A stretch of DNA of 33,331 bases from Stenotrophomonas sp. 278 (lineage in GTDB: Bacteria > Pseudomonadota > Gammaproteobacteria > Xanthomonadales > Xanthomonadaceae), in contig NZ_RHPP01000033.1 of the NCBI RefSeq assembly GCF_003935715.1, positions 1 through 33,331 of the forward strand, given 5' to 3'. The notes under the pieces are model-generated. The model ran no database searches. It had not been told where the DNA came from and saw nothing but the letters and a program-made list of their open reading frames with translations. Position 1 is the stretch's first letter; every line of letters begins with the position of its first letter. Positions 23,751 through 32,166 of this stretch are shown here, piece by piece. Made by a program: the position numbers and the translations under genes.

Positions 23751-26231
23751 TTACCAGCGGTAGGTGACGCCCAGCTTGGCACCGGTCTCGCGGTAGCGGT
23801 CGCTGCCGTCGCTGAAGTGGATACCACCCCGGGCGGACAACCGGTTACCGACCTGCAGCTGGGTACCCACACCGATCTCCAGCGCGCGACGCGGCGCGCC
23901 GCCTTCGATCACCTCACCGTCAAACGACAACGCCGGAGTGGCATCGGTGTGCACCGCATGCAGGGACAGGTAAGGCTGCCACTGCAGCGAGCCCACGCTG
24001 ACGTTGCCGAGCAGGCGCGCGCCGGCGCGCGTGCGCAATCCGTTGCCATCAACGCGTTCGATCACGGTGCCGTTGCTTTCTGCGTGGGTGTCCATCGAGG
24101 TGCGGGTGTAGGTCAGCTGCAGTTCCGGCTGGAGCTTCAGTGTCAGAGTCCCGATCCTGCCCGCGTCGAAGCCATGACCGGCCTCCACGGAGGCCTGTGA
24201 CACCTGCGCCTTGTAGCGTTCCTGCTGCAGGCCGTCGCCTTGGACCTTGTTGCTGAAACGACCGCGCTGCAGGCTGGCGTCGACGAAGGTCTGGCCGCTG
24301 TTCCAGCCGGCATACACGCCGACCGCGCCGCCTTCCACTTCACCCTGCGCACGGTAACCGGTCACGACCGAGCGTGAGGTCGTGTCGGCCCGACCGGCCG
24401 TCAGCAGTGCACCGAGACGACCATTGCCGCCGTCGAACACGCCGATGTCCGCGCCGATCTGCACGCGCGAAAGGTCGGTACGCAGGGCCTGCTGGCCAAC
24501 CGCGTCCATGCGGTGCCCGCTGGCGCTGGCGCTGGCCCAGGTACGCAGGCCATCGGCGGTGCCGGTGGCAGCGCGGTCGGCGCTGCGGTGCGCCAGCAGT
24601 TCACCCATGGCCGTGTCATTGGCGAGGTAGGCCCCGGTTTCCGGACGCAGCACCGGCTTTGGTTCCGGCGTGACGGGATCCGTCGGATCGATGGGGTCGA
24701 CCGGATCGACCGGATCGATCGGGTCAATCGGGTCAATCGGATCGATGGGGTCAATCGGATCTACGGGATCGATGGGATCGATGGGATCAATCGGATCAAC
24801 CGGATCAACCGGATCAACCGGATCCAGCGGAAGTTCCGAGCGCAGGTACCAGTTGCCATTGGCCGCTTTGAACAGGAAGTACTCGTACTGGCCACCGACG
24901 GCGCGGCCAACCAGGTCGAACTGCGCCATGGAGGCACCGCCGATGCTGATCAGCTCGATGCCGTCGACGGTCTGCGCGCCCTGTCCGCCCGCGTTGTTGA
25001 CCTGCACGCCGGCCTGGCCGGTAGCGTCGCCACTGATGACCAGCTTGTCGGTCGCGGACGCGTCGTCACCGAGTACGGTGTTGAACAGCAGCGTGCCACC
25101 GGCCCCTTCAAAGCTGTCCAGGCTCAGTGTGTTGAAACTCTGGCCATCGCCCAGCCTGACGTTGCCGCTGGCACCCAGGGTCAGGTCTCCCACGCTGCTG
25201 TCTCCGGTGAGCGCCCAGCTGCCGTGGCTGTCGATGGTGGTCGAGGTCACCTTGCTGAATCGACCTCGCACCGAGGCGTTGTTGCGCAGTACGACATCGA
25301 CACGGCTGTTTCCGGCCATCCGCGCGTCGTCGAACACGATGTTGCCGTGCAGATCGCTGTCGTCGACGGTGAAGCTCACCCGATGATCGCCCGTCGCGGT
25401 CTGGCCGTTGAAGGCGGCCACGTACAGCAGGTTGCCGTTGCCGGCGGTAATCGTGGAGCCATTGTGCACCGCGATGTCGTAGCGGTTGTCCGAGCTGGCA
25501 CCGGCGAGTACGTGGATGCCGGCCGCACGACCCGACGCGATATGCGAATTGTCCAGTGAGAACTTCAGGTCGTGTGCCAGCGAGTCCTGGCCGTACATCA
25601 GCACACCCATGTTGTCGGCATCGATGCAGGATCCGTTACGCAGCTCTGCGCCGCCGGCCAGCATGTACACGCCGATGCCCGAGCCCAGGTCGCCGGTGCC
25701 CGGGTTGTCGGCGACACGAATGGAGGTCGAATCCAGCACGGCGGTCGGGGTGCCGGTGGCACCGGGTGAGTGGATGCTGATGCCAAACGACTGCAGGCCA
25801 GCTGTGCCCATGCCCGGGGCGGTCTCGTCAACGGTGATGCTGCTGCCGGTCAGATTGATGCTGGAGTCGCCGTTGAGCATGACCGCGCCACCCACCAGCT
25901 GGGTGTTGGTTGCCGTCACCGCGGAATCGCCACGCAGGTCCAGGCTGTGCTGCGAGCCATTGGCATGCGTGCGGGTGACCGTTGCTCCGTTCAAGGTCGC
26001 CGTACTGTCGTGCAGCATGATGATGTGGGTATTGCCGTTGTTGACCGTCAGGTCAGCGCCGTTGCTCAGGTTCCAGTCTTCCGCCGGGACATTCTCATCA
26101 ATGGTCTCGGACTCACCATCGAGATTGCGCGCCATCAGCGAAGTGGCCGGTAAGGCGGTCAGGGCCAGCATGACGCCGCAGGCAAGCGGGCGCAGCGCAG
26201 GAAGGCGGCGGGAGCCGTCGTTCAGGGTCAT
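23751..26231 (-). CDS. Autotransporter with Asp-Pro repeat linker
   Basis: An 826-residue surface protein. A signal peptide is likely within the first 35 residues (LACGVMLALTALPATSLMA). The passenger is a repetitive, pertactin-like beta-helix rich in Asn, Asp, Ser and Gly. The segment PLDPVDPVDPVDPIDP begins a linker of 17 Asp-Pro-X units (residues 470-520). The barrel follows at about 540-826 (from TWASASASGHRMDAVGQQ) and ends GVTYRW. No RGD and no protease motif are seen. The ATG at 26231 has AAGGAA eight bases upstream; a longer frame to 26279 is less likely. A -10-like GATAAT and a palindrome lie upstream. The two autotransporters of the window are not close copies: they differ in signal type and in passenger repeats. 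Confidence 0.88.
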   Translation of the reverse strand: MTLNDGSRRLPALRPLACGVMLALTALPATSLMARNLDGESETIDENVPAEDWNLSNGADLTVNNGNTHIIMLHDSTATLNGATVTRTHANGSQHSLDLRGDSAVTATNTQLVGGAVMLNGDSSINLTGSSITVDETAPGMGTAGLQSFGISIHSPGATGTPTAVLDSTSIRVADNPGTGDLGSGIGVYMLAGGAELRNGSCIDADNMGVLMYGQDSLAHDLKFSLDNSHIASGRAAGIHVLAGASSDNRYDIAVHNGSTITAGNGNLLYVAAFNGQTATGDHRVSFTVDDSDLHGNIVFDDARMAGNSRVDVVLRNNASVRGRFSKVTSTTIDSHGSWALTGDSSVGDLTLGASGNVRLGDGQSFNTLSLDSFEGAGGTLLFNTVLGDDASATDKLVISGDATGQAGVQVNNAGGQGAQTVDGIELISIGGASMAQFDLVGRAVGGQYEYFLFKAANGNWYLRSELPLDPVDPVDPVDPIDPIDPIDPVDPIDPIDPIDPIDPIDPVDPVDPIDPTDPVTPEPKPVLRPETGAYLANDTAMGELLAHRSADRAATGTADGLRTWASASASGHRMDAVGQQALRTDLSRVQIGADIGVFDGGNGRLGALLTAGRADTTSRSVVTGYRAQGEVEGGAVGVYAGWNSGQTFVDASLQRGRFSNKVQGDGLQQERYKAQVSQASVEAGHGFDAGRIGTLTLKLQPELQLTYTRTSMDTHAESNGTVIERVDGNGLRTRAGARLLGNVSVGSLQWQPYLSLHAVHTDATPALSFDGEVIEGGAPRRALEIGVGTQLQVGNRLSARGGIHFSDGSDRYRETGAKLGVTYRW
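24672..24824 (-). repeat. 17 copies of a 9-base repeat encoding Asp-Pro-Val/Ile
   Basis: Exactly 153 bases encode 17 DP(V/I/T) units in frame. Each gain or loss of a unit keeps the frame, so linker length can vary between strains without killing the gene. Wobble differences among the units show the array is partly diverged. Confidence 0.9.
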
Positions 26232-26338
26232 TGCATCGTTCCTTGGGGGAGAGAAGGGAGCGATGCCATTGCGCAGCAATGCGCCGGTGAGGCGTAGCTG
26301 ACGCGGACGGCATCAGAACCGGCAGGAACGATCTAGGA

Positions 26339-26371
26339 ATTATCCGAAGCAATCCATGCAACTAATTGCAT
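26339..26371 (-). promoter_or_regulatory. Promoter and operator candidate of the second autotransporter
   Basis: On the minus strand GATAAT (26344-26339) resembles a -10 box. ATGCAA (26356-26361) and TTGCAT (26366-26371) form an inverted repeat with a four-base centre, placed where a -35 region would lie, so a bound protein could block the polymerase. Confidence 0.4.
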
Positions 26372-26385
26372 CGGCCCGATGCTGC

Positions 26386-27771
26386 CTACTGTGGCGGCAG
26401 CACCTTCCCCGGGTTCAAAATGCCATCGGGGTCGAGTGCGTGCTTGATCGCCCGCATGGTGGCCAGGGTGGCCGGATTGAACGCACGGGTCATGAACTCA
26501 CGCTTGGCCAGGCCGATGCCATGCTCACCTGACAGCGTGCCGCCCAGTGCCAGGGTCAACTCGAAGATCTTTGGCAGCGCGGCGTGGGCGCGCGCGCTCT
26601 CGGCGGCGTCTTCTGGGTGGTACAGGATGTTGACATGCAGGTTGCCGTTGCCGGCATGGCCGAAGGTGACAATCACCAGCTGGTACGCGTGGGCCAGCGA
26701 CTGCACGCCGCTGACCAGCGCGGGAATGCGCGAGACCGGCACCACGACGTCCTCGTTGATCTTGCCGGGGGCGATGCTCCTGAGCGCGGGTGACAGCGCC
26801 TTGCGCGCGGCCCAGAGCTTTTCGCGCGCGGCTCCTTCCATGGCCACGTCCAGCGCCAGCATGCCGTCGCCTTCGGCCGCATCGGCCAGCGCCTGCAGCA
26901 GATAGGGCAGGGTGTCATGGTCGCCGTCGGCTTCGACCAGCAGCATCGCACCGGCCTCCGGTACATCGGCACCGTTGCGGCGCAGCAGCTCCAGGCTGCG
27001 CGCGTCCATGAACTCCAGCCGGGTCGGCACGACCGGCTGCGCCATGAGGCGAGATACCGCCGCCGCCGCCGCATCGGCGTCGCGGTACAGCACGCGCAGG
27101 CCGGCCTGGGTGACGGGCAACGGGGTGAGCTTGAGCGTGGCTTCCACGATCACCGCCAGCGTGCCTTCGCTGCCCACCAGCAGATGAGTGAGGTCATACC
27201 CCGTGGCGTCCTTGGTGTAGGCCCCGCCGCATTGAATGAGCTCGCCGGCCCCGGTGACCGCCACCAGTCCCAGCACGTTGTCGCGGCTGGTCCCGTACTT
27301 CACGGCGCGCGGGCCGCCGGCGTTGCAGGCCAGGTTGCCGCCGATACTGCAGATATCCGCGCTGGACGGGTCCGGTGCCCAGAACAGGCCGTGCGGAGCG
27401 AGTGCATGCTGCAGTTCGCCGTTCAGGACCCCCGGTTCCACCACGGCGCAGCGATTGCCGGCCTGTATGTCGACAATACGGTTCATCCGCGCCAGCGACA
27501 GCACGATGCTGCCAGTGACCGGTACCGCAGCGCCGGTGGTGCCGGTGCCGGCACCGCGCGCGACGATGGGCACGCCGGACGCACGGCAGGCACGCACGAT
27601 CGCCACCACCTGGTCGCGGTCAACGGGCAGGGCAACGCCCGCCGGCAGCGCATGTCGCCACGAGTTGTCCTGCGCGTGCGCTTCCAGCGCGGCCGGATCG
27701 GTGCGCCATCCGTCGTCGCCCAGCAGCGCGTGCAGCTCGGCCAGGAATTCCACAGGCAATGAAATGTTCAT
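26386..27771 (-). CDS. FAD-binding oxidoreductase, GlcD/D-lactate dehydrogenase type
   Basis: A 461-residue flavoprotein that would oxidise a 2-hydroxy acid such as D-lactate, glycolate or D-2-hydroxyglutarate. The FAD domain has PIVARGAGTGTTGAAVPVTG (about residues 68-87), SIGGNLACNAGGPRAVKYGT and LLVGSEGTLAVI. The C-terminal FAD-oxidase domain includes VIVTFGHAGNGNLHVNI and GGTLSGEHGIGLAKREFM, with the histidines expected for metal and substrate. No Fe-S subunit (GlcF) gene is adjacent, so it may be a one-component enzyme. Start: ATG at 27771 (MNISLPVEF); a GTG at 27783 would add four residues. No transport or lactate regulator gene is close, so the substrate is open. Confidence 0.9.
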   Translation of the reverse strand: MNISLPVEFLAELHALLGDDGWRTDPAALEAHAQDNSWRHALPAGVALPVDRDQVVAIVRACRASGVPIVARGAGTGTTGAAVPVTGSIVLSLARMNRIVDIQAGNRCAVVEPGVLNGELQHALAPHGLFWAPDPSSADICSIGGNLACNAGGPRAVKYGTSRDNVLGLVAVTGAGELIQCGGAYTKDATGYDLTHLLVGSEGTLAVIVEATLKLTPLPVTQAGLRVLYRDADAAAAAVSRLMAQPVVPTRLEFMDARSLELLRRNGADVPEAGAMLLVEADGDHDTLPYLLQALADAAEGDGMLALDVAMEGAAREKLWAARKALSPALRSIAPGKINEDVVVPVSRIPALVSGVQSLAHAYQLVIVTFGHAGNGNLHVNILYHPEDAAESARAHAALPKIFELTLALGGTLSGEHGIGLAKREFMTRAFNPATLATMRAIKHALDPDGILNPGKVLPPQ

Positions 27772-27778
27772 GAGTCCG

Positions 27779-27800
27779 GTCACGCCGGCCGTTGGCCGTC
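27779..27800 (+). repeat. Possible decayed SMAG hairpin between the oxidoreductase and yraN
   Basis: CGCCGGCC-type arm, a GTT loop and GGCCGTC resemble the SMAG at 7647, but the head reads GTCA and the outer part of the stem is broken. It lies in a 36-base gap. Confidence 0.35.
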
Positions 27801-27807
27801 CAAATGT

Positions 27808-28185
27808 CTAGGTGAATCCACAGTCTTCCAGCCGGAACGCCGCGCGCACCCAGCTCAACTGCGGCGGCTCACCACTGGCGTGGACCACATCGAACCGACA
27901 GGGTTGCCGGCTCAACGCGGGATGGCGTTGCAGGAACAACTGCGCGGCCAGGACCAGCTTGCGTCGTTTGCGCAGATCCACCGATGCGGCTCCACCGCCA
28001 AAGCGGTGGTCGGCGCGATAGCGCACTTCCACGAATACGGTGGTGTCGCCATCGCGCATCACCAGGTCCAGCTCGCCGCCCTTGAAACGGACATTGCGCG
28101 CCAGCAGCTGCAGTCCGGCCTCACACAGGTGCGCCAGCGCAGCAGTTTCCACCGCTGCGCCACGCTGTGCCCGCGCGCGGCTCAA
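27808..28185 (-). CDS. yraN: YraN family (UPF0102) nuclease-like protein
   Basis: A 125-residue protein with the restriction-endonuclease-like core of the YraN family: [22 protein letters not shown] has the acidic residues Glu38, Asp40 and Glu53 in the spacing of an E-D-ExK-type metal site. [11 protein letters not shown] follows. Its cell role is unknown; the family is nearly universal and usually next to lpoA and rsmI, as here. The start is not certain: the TTG at 28185 gives [13 protein letters not shown], which fits the family N-terminus and lies just after the lpoA stop. A GTG slightly upstream, inside lpoA, is an alternative. No ATG in this frame is suitable. It probably shares the lpoA transcript. 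Confidence 0.85.
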   Translation of the reverse strand: MSRARAQRGAAVETAALAHLCEAGLQLLARNVRFKGGELDLVMRDGDTTVFVEVRYRADHRFGGGAASVDLRKRRKLVLAAQLFLQRHPALSRQPCRFDVVHASGEPPQLSWVRAAFRLEDCGFT

Positions 28186-28192
28186 GGTGCGC

Positions 28193-29908
28193 TCAGTTGG
28201 CCACGGGCATCGGCCGGCCACCGCTGAAGGTCGACCACGCCGGCACCCGCAGCACGTTGCCGTTGCTGTCCAGGAACAGAGTGCCGGTGGCTCCGGCAAG
28301 ACCGCCCTCGTTGGCCACCTTGTCCAGGTAGGCGCTGATCTTCCAGGCGTCGAAACCAAAGGCAAACAGACGCCCTGCCGCGCCGCGCGCGGTCGGCAGC
28401 AGCTGCCCGGCAGTGCCGGCCGCCGGCAGGCCGGCCACGCTGCGCACGTTCCAGGCTTCGTTCGGATAGACGATGCCGTCCAGCGCCATGTCTTCTTCCG
28501 GCTTGCCCGTGCCCAGCGTCAGCTGCGAGGTACCGCCCCGGCTCGCACCGCCCACGCCCGCCAGCGCGAGCTGCGGGGCCAGCTGCCTGGCCTGCGGGGC
28601 CTTCACCGCCAGCAGCACGCCGTCCACGGCACCGGCCGCGCGTACCTGCGCACCAATGTCGCCGACGGTGTCGTTCACCCCCAGCGTGGCCAGCACCTGG
28701 CCGCCGCGCTGGGTGAAGCGCTCACGGAAGGCGGCGGCGGTACGGCGACCGTTGTCGTCATTGCTGTGCACGACCAGCACCTTGCTGCGCTCACGACCGC
28801 GCAGGTACTCGGCGGCAATGATGCCGTCGTCTTCCGGGGCCAGCGAGAACCCGGCGCTGCCTGCCGGCGGGCTGCTCTTGCCGCGGTTCAGGGCCAGCAC
28901 CGGCACTGGGAGTTCGGTACGGCCGAACACGGCATCGACCTCGTCGCGCCCCAGCGGCCCGACGATGAAGTCGACCCCTGCACCCACGGCCTTGTCGTAC
29001 GCCGCCATCGCGCCGGCCGCGGTACCGGCGGTGTCGATGAACTGGATGTCCGGGCGGCGGCGCGTCTCGCCGTAGTAGCCGCTGAGCAGGCCGTCACGCA
29101 CCGGCTGGGCCGCGGTGGCCAGGCGACCGCTGAGCGGCAGCAGCACCGCCATCTTCACCGGCGGGCGATAGCCGTCGCTGAGCGCCGGGGGCCGCTTGCT
29201 GGTGTCGAACTGGGCGACGCCGTCGCGGTCGAATGGACGTGGCAGCGGCAAGCCGCGTGCGATCAGCGCCCGGCCGGCGAAGTTGTACAACGGTTCGTTG
29301 GCCGGCAGCGCCGCGGCACGGGCGCGCAGGGTGGCATCGTCCAGCTGGCCGAGCAGGCTGGCGATGGCCTGCTGGTTCTCGGTGCGGGCGCTGCCGCTGA
29401 GTGCGGCATGGGCACGGGCGCGTTCAGTGGCCGCACCCACCACGTCGCCATTGGCCTGCAGTGCGTTGGCGCGGGCCAGCTGCCAGCGGGTGCGCAGCTG
29501 CGGCACCACGGTGTCGGAGGATTCCTTCAGCGCGGCCAGCGCCTGCGCCGGCTGCTTGTCCAGCAGTGCCAGCTCCGCGCTGGTCAGGTGGTAGCGCTGC
29601 AGGCTGGCTCCGGTGAGGCCGCGCGGGGTCACCTGGCTCAGCAGGCTGCGGGCGCGGGCATTGTCTCCGGCTTCATGCCAGGCGAACGCGGCGTCGGCGA
29701 GCGCAGCGCTGCGGGCGTTGCCGCGCAGGGTGTTGGCCAGTGCTTCCAGCTGCACGGCGGCGTCGCGGGGCTTGCCCTGCTCGATCAGCGCCAGGGCCTG
29801 GTTCTGCGCCGGCGATTCCGGGGCGCTGGTCAGGCTGGTCGTGGCGCAGCCGGCAAGCAGCAGCAGCGACAGCGACAAGGTGGAGATCCGGGCGGCGGGC
29901 TTGTTCAT
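28193..29908 (-). CDS. lpoA: Penicillin-binding protein activator LpoA (LppC family lipoprotein)
   Basis: In E. coli LpoA is an outer-membrane lipoprotein that reaches through the periplasm to stimulate the peptidoglycan synthase PBP1a. This product of 571 residues has a lipoprotein signal with lipobox LLAGC near residue 20. Its N-terminal half is made of helical TPR-like repeats. The C-terminal half resembles a type I periplasmic binding protein ([54 protein letters not shown]). The ATG at 29908 is preferred; the ATG at 29920 would add MDLI. It is divergent from rsmI with 78 bases between the starts and 7 bases upstream of yraN, the arrangement also found in E. coli. Its PBP partner is not in the window. 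Confidence 0.9.
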   Translation of the reverse strand: MNKPAARISTLSLSLLLLAGCATTSLTSAPESPAQNQALALIEQGKPRDAAVQLEALANTLRGNARSAALADAAFAWHEAGDNARARSLLSQVTPRGLTGASLQRYHLTSAELALLDKQPAQALAALKESSDTVVPQLRTRWQLARANALQANGDVVGAATERARAHAALSGSARTENQQAIASLLGQLDDATLRARAAALPANEPLYNFAGRALIARGLPLPRPFDRDGVAQFDTSKRPPALSDGYRPPVKMAVLLPLSGRLATAAQPVRDGLLSGYYGETRRRPDIQFIDTAGTAAGAMAAYDKAVGAGVDFIVGPLGRDEVDAVFGRTELPVPVLALNRGKSSPPAGSAGFSLAPEDDGIIAAEYLRGRERSKVLVVHSNDDNGRRTAAAFRERFTQRGGQVLATLGVNDTVGDIGAQVRAAGAVDGVLLAVKAPQARQLAPQLALAGVGGASRGGTSQLTLGTGKPEEDMALDGIVYPNEAWNVRSVAGLPAAGTAGQLLPTARGAAGRLFAFGFDAWKISAYLDKVANEGGLAGATGTLFLDSNGNVLRVPAWSTFSGGRPMPVAN

Positions 29909-29951
29909 GATCAGGTCCATTCGATGGGGCAGCGGCCGTAGGCGGGTACGG

Positions 29952-29957
29952 TACGAT
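29952..29957 (+). promoter_or_regulatory. Possible -10 element of rsmI
   Basis: TACGAT lies 30 bases before the rsmI ATG, in the short divergent gap with lpoA. No -35 box is clear. Confidence 0.35.
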
Positions 29958-29986
29958 TCTACCCTTGACCTGTGAGTGCCGTTGCG

Positions 29987-30808
29987 ATGAGTGCTGTCCC
30001 CACGCTGTATGTCGTTGCCACCCCGATCGGCAACCTGGCCGACCTGACGCCCCGGGCGCAGGAGGTGCTGCGCTCGGTGGCGGCCATCTGCGCCGAGGAC
30101 ACCCGCCGGAGCGGCCAGCTGCTGGCGCATTTCGGCATCCAGCAGCCGCTTGTGGCCCTGCACGACCACAACGAGGAAGCGCTGGCCCAGCGCATCGTCG
30201 ACCGTCTGCGGAACGGCGAATCGCTCGCGCTGGTCAGCGACGCCGGCACCCCGCTGGTCAGTGATCCGGGTTACCGCCTGGTCCGCGCCGCGCGCGAAGC
30301 CGGCATCCGCGTCAGCCCGGTGCCGGGGGCCTGTGCGGCGATCGCCGCGCTGAGCGTGGCGGGCCTGCCCAGCGACCGCTTCACTTTTGAAGGGTTCCTG
30401 CCAGCCAAAGCCTCCGGGCGGCGCGAACGCCTGCAGGCATTGGCCGCCGAGACCCGCACCCTGGTGTTCTATGAATCCTCGCACCGGATCGCCGAGTCGC
30501 TGGCCGACATGGCCACGGTATTCGGCGGCGAGCGTCCGGCGGTGATGGCGCGCGAGCTGACCAAACTGTTCGAGACCGTGCTGGATGGCAGCCTGGATCA
30601 GCTGCGCGCGCAGGTGGACGCCGACGAAAACCAGCGCAAGGGCGAATTCGTGGTGATGGTGCAGGGTGCGGCCGATGATGCCGACGCCCAGCTGCAGCAC
30701 GGCCGCCGGGTCTACGCCAAGCTGAGCGAGCATCTGCCGCCGTCCACCGCCGCCAAGCTGGCAGCCGAACTTACCGGGGCACCGCGCAAGGCGCTCTACG
30801 GCAGCTGA
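29987..30808 (+). CDS. rsmI: 16S rRNA (cytidine-1402-2'-O)-methyltransferase RsmI
   Basis: RsmI uses S-adenosylmethionine to 2'-O-methylate C1402 in the decoding centre of 16S rRNA, together with RsmH. The 273-residue product has the tetrapyrrole-methylase fold: LYVVATPIGNLADLTPRA at the N-terminus, CAEDTRRSGQLLAHFGI, LVSDAGTPLVSDPGYRLV and VSPVPGACAAIAALSVAGLP, all signature segments. The ATG at 29987 fits the family start; a GTG at 29972 would add five residues without a better ribosome site. Its 3' end overlaps by 13 bases the 3' end of the convergent gene at 30796, so no terminator fits between them. Confidence 0.95.
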   Translation: MSAVPTLYVVATPIGNLADLTPRAQEVLRSVAAICAEDTRRSGQLLAHFGIQQPLVALHDHNEEALAQRIVDRLRNGESLALVSDAGTPLVSDPGYRLVRAAREAGIRVSPVPGACAAIAALSVAGLPSDRFTFEGFLPAKASGRRERLQALAAETRTLVFYESSHRIAESLADMATVFGGERPAVMARELTKLFETVLDGSLDQLRAQVDADENQRKGEFVVMVQGAADDADAQLQHGRRVYAKLSEHLPPSTAAKLAAELTGAPRKALYGS

Positions 30809-31626
30809 ACATCAAGGCCACGACGGTTCGCTTCCAGCGAGCTGGTGAGTTCCTTGAGCAGTGTGATGCGCGCGCATCCCGGGGTGGCCGGGATGAACTT
30901 CCACGGTGGCAGCCGGGCGGAATAACCAAAGCGTTCGCCCACCAGGACCGCGCGGGAATAGGCTTCCGCGCGTCGGTTCTGGCGCGCGATCGGGCTCAAC
31001 GCAGGGTCCTGCAGCACCGACAGCTGCTCCAGGCTCATCAGCCGGTCGCGCAGTGCCAACGGATTGATCATGCGCAGCGTCGAGGGCGGCAATCCGAGCA
31101 GTCCGCCGACGGTTTTCGACCGGGCTCCGACATCGATGAGCGCGTTGGCGATGCCGCGGCGCTGCGCCTCCGACAGCTCGCCCACCGGCAGGCGGCTGAG
31201 GGTGCGTACCAGACCGGCGTGCTGGACGCGCATCTGCAGGCGCCTGCGGACCAGTGAAAAATGCGGTCGGCCGTCCCGGCACAGCCAGTCACGAAGGCCA
31301 TCAGCGGTGCGCTGGGCCAATGCGCGGCGTGGTCCTTCCGTGTCTGCAATGACGACTTCGGCTTGCGCGTTCCTGCTTTCCCGGCCGGCACGCAGGCTGG
31401 ACATCAGCCTGCACAGACGCAGGTCGGCCGGGGCAATGAGATCCATCAGGCGCTGCGAACGGCCACCGGGCCGGACCGTAGCGCGGTTGTCGACGCCGGT
31501 CAGCCGGGGGCCGGGGTTGCTGGCCGATGTCGAACGGGCGATGAGTGCCATGGCATTCATCGCATCAGCGGTGCGTGCGGGCGTGGTGGCGGGGCGGGTG
31601 GGTCCGCAGGTCGTGCAGGCATACAT
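30796..31626 (-). CDS. Unrecognised protein with possible FlhC-like DNA-binding segment
   Basis: I do not recognise this 276-residue protein as a whole. It is Arg-rich (basic) without signal peptide or membrane helix. Residues 1-60 look disordered. From about 60 to 185 it is helical, and the segment GIANALIDVGARSKTVGGLL followed by GLPPSTLRMINP has the spacing of a helix-turn-helix. That stretch recalls FlhC, the flagellar master regulator subunit, whose core reads like LI..GAR...V..LTGLS...L. The C-terminal part (PPWKFIPATPGCARITLL) lacks the four-cysteine zinc cluster of FlhC. Cys4 and Cys7 form a lone CxxC. GGAG nine bases before the ATG (ATGTATGCC) gives good support for the start. A DNA- or RNA-binding regulator is the best guess, not a firm call. 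Confidence 0.65.
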   Translation of the reverse strand: MYACTTCGPTRPATTPARTADAMNAMALIARSTSASNPGPRLTGVDNRATVRPGGRSQRLMDLIAPADLRLCRLMSSLRAGRESRNAQAEVVIADTEGPRRALAQRTADGLRDWLCRDGRPHFSLVRRRLQMRVQHAGLVRTLSRLPVGELSEAQRRGIANALIDVGARSKTVGGLLGLPPSTLRMINPLALRDRLMSLEQLSVLQDPALSPIARQNRRAEAYSRAVLVGERFGYSARLPPWKFIPATPGCARITLLKELTSSLEANRRGLDVQLP

Positions 31627-31766
31627 ACACCGGGCTCCGGGTCGGTTTCCTGGACGCTAATCGAAGCCTGCCCGGATGACTTCCATGAATCACGCACGCG
31701 TGCAGTGTGAACGTGCCTTCAAAAACAGGGCTGTGCGCGGGTGGCCGCGTGTGGGATCATGTGCGC

Positions 31767-32120
31767 GGCGGAGTCGGCTAGACAGTCGCGTCATTCCTTC
31801 GGGAATGCCGAGGAAAGTCCGGGCTCCACAGGGCAAGGTGCCAGGTAACGCCTGGGCGGCGCAAGCCGACGGAAAGTGCAACAGAAAGATACCGCCTACG
31901 TTCTCTCCGGAGAGCCGGCAAGGGTGAAATGGTGCGGTAAGAGCGCACCGCGAGTCTGGTAACAGACCGGCACGGCAAACCCCACCTGGAGCAAGACCAA
32001 ATAGGGTCCTATGACGTGGCCCGCGTCGGGACCGGGTAGGTTGCTTGAGCGCCACGGAGACGTGTCGCCTAGAGGAATGACTGTCCACGACAGAACCCGG
32101 CTTATCGGCCGGCTCCGCCT
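31767..32120 (+). ncRNA. rnpB: RNase P RNA (type A)
   Basis: The catalytic RNA that trims 5' leaders from tRNA precursors. It follows the E. coli RNA closely in conserved parts: CTAGACAGTCGC near the 5' end, GAGGAAAGTCCGGGCTCCA (CR-I), AGGGCAAGGTGCCAGGTAA, GGGTGAAATGGTGCGGTAAG, AGAGCGCACCGCG, CAAATAGGGTCC and TGACTGTCCACGACAGAACC near the 3' end. Helix P1 pairs GGCGGAG (31767-31773) with CTCCGCC (32113-32119), which sets the approximate ends. The loop at 31787-31808 carries a short P3-type hairpin. A weak -10-like GATCAT is seen about 10 bases upstream. The gap 31627-31766 has no other feature that I can support. Confidence 0.96.
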
Positions 32121-32130
32121 TCTTTCATGT

Positions 32131-32157
32131 ACAGCGCCGGCCAATGGCCGGCGCTGT
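32131..32157. terminator. REP/SMAG-like hairpin between rnpB and a convergent gene
   Basis: ACAGCGCCGGCC (32131-32142) and GGCCGGCGCTGT (32146-32157) are perfectly complementary around an AAT loop. The head reads GTAC, not GTAG. Position suggests a two-way terminator for rnpB and the minus-strand gene that ends at 32167. Confidence 0.6.
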
Positions 32158-32166
32158 CGGGACGAT

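Noticed and set aside
24672-24824. Short tandem repeats considered as a CRISPR or satellite
   Set aside because: Units are 9 bases without spacers, lie within a coding frame and encode a regular peptide.
24670-25386. Plus-strand frame encoding Gly-Ser-Met-Gly repeats
   Set aside because: It is the reverse reading of the Asp-Pro linker repeats of the autotransporter on the other strand.
31612-31626. CxxC at the N-terminus of the unrecognised protein as a zinc finger
   Set aside because: There is no second Cys or His pair at a suitable distance.
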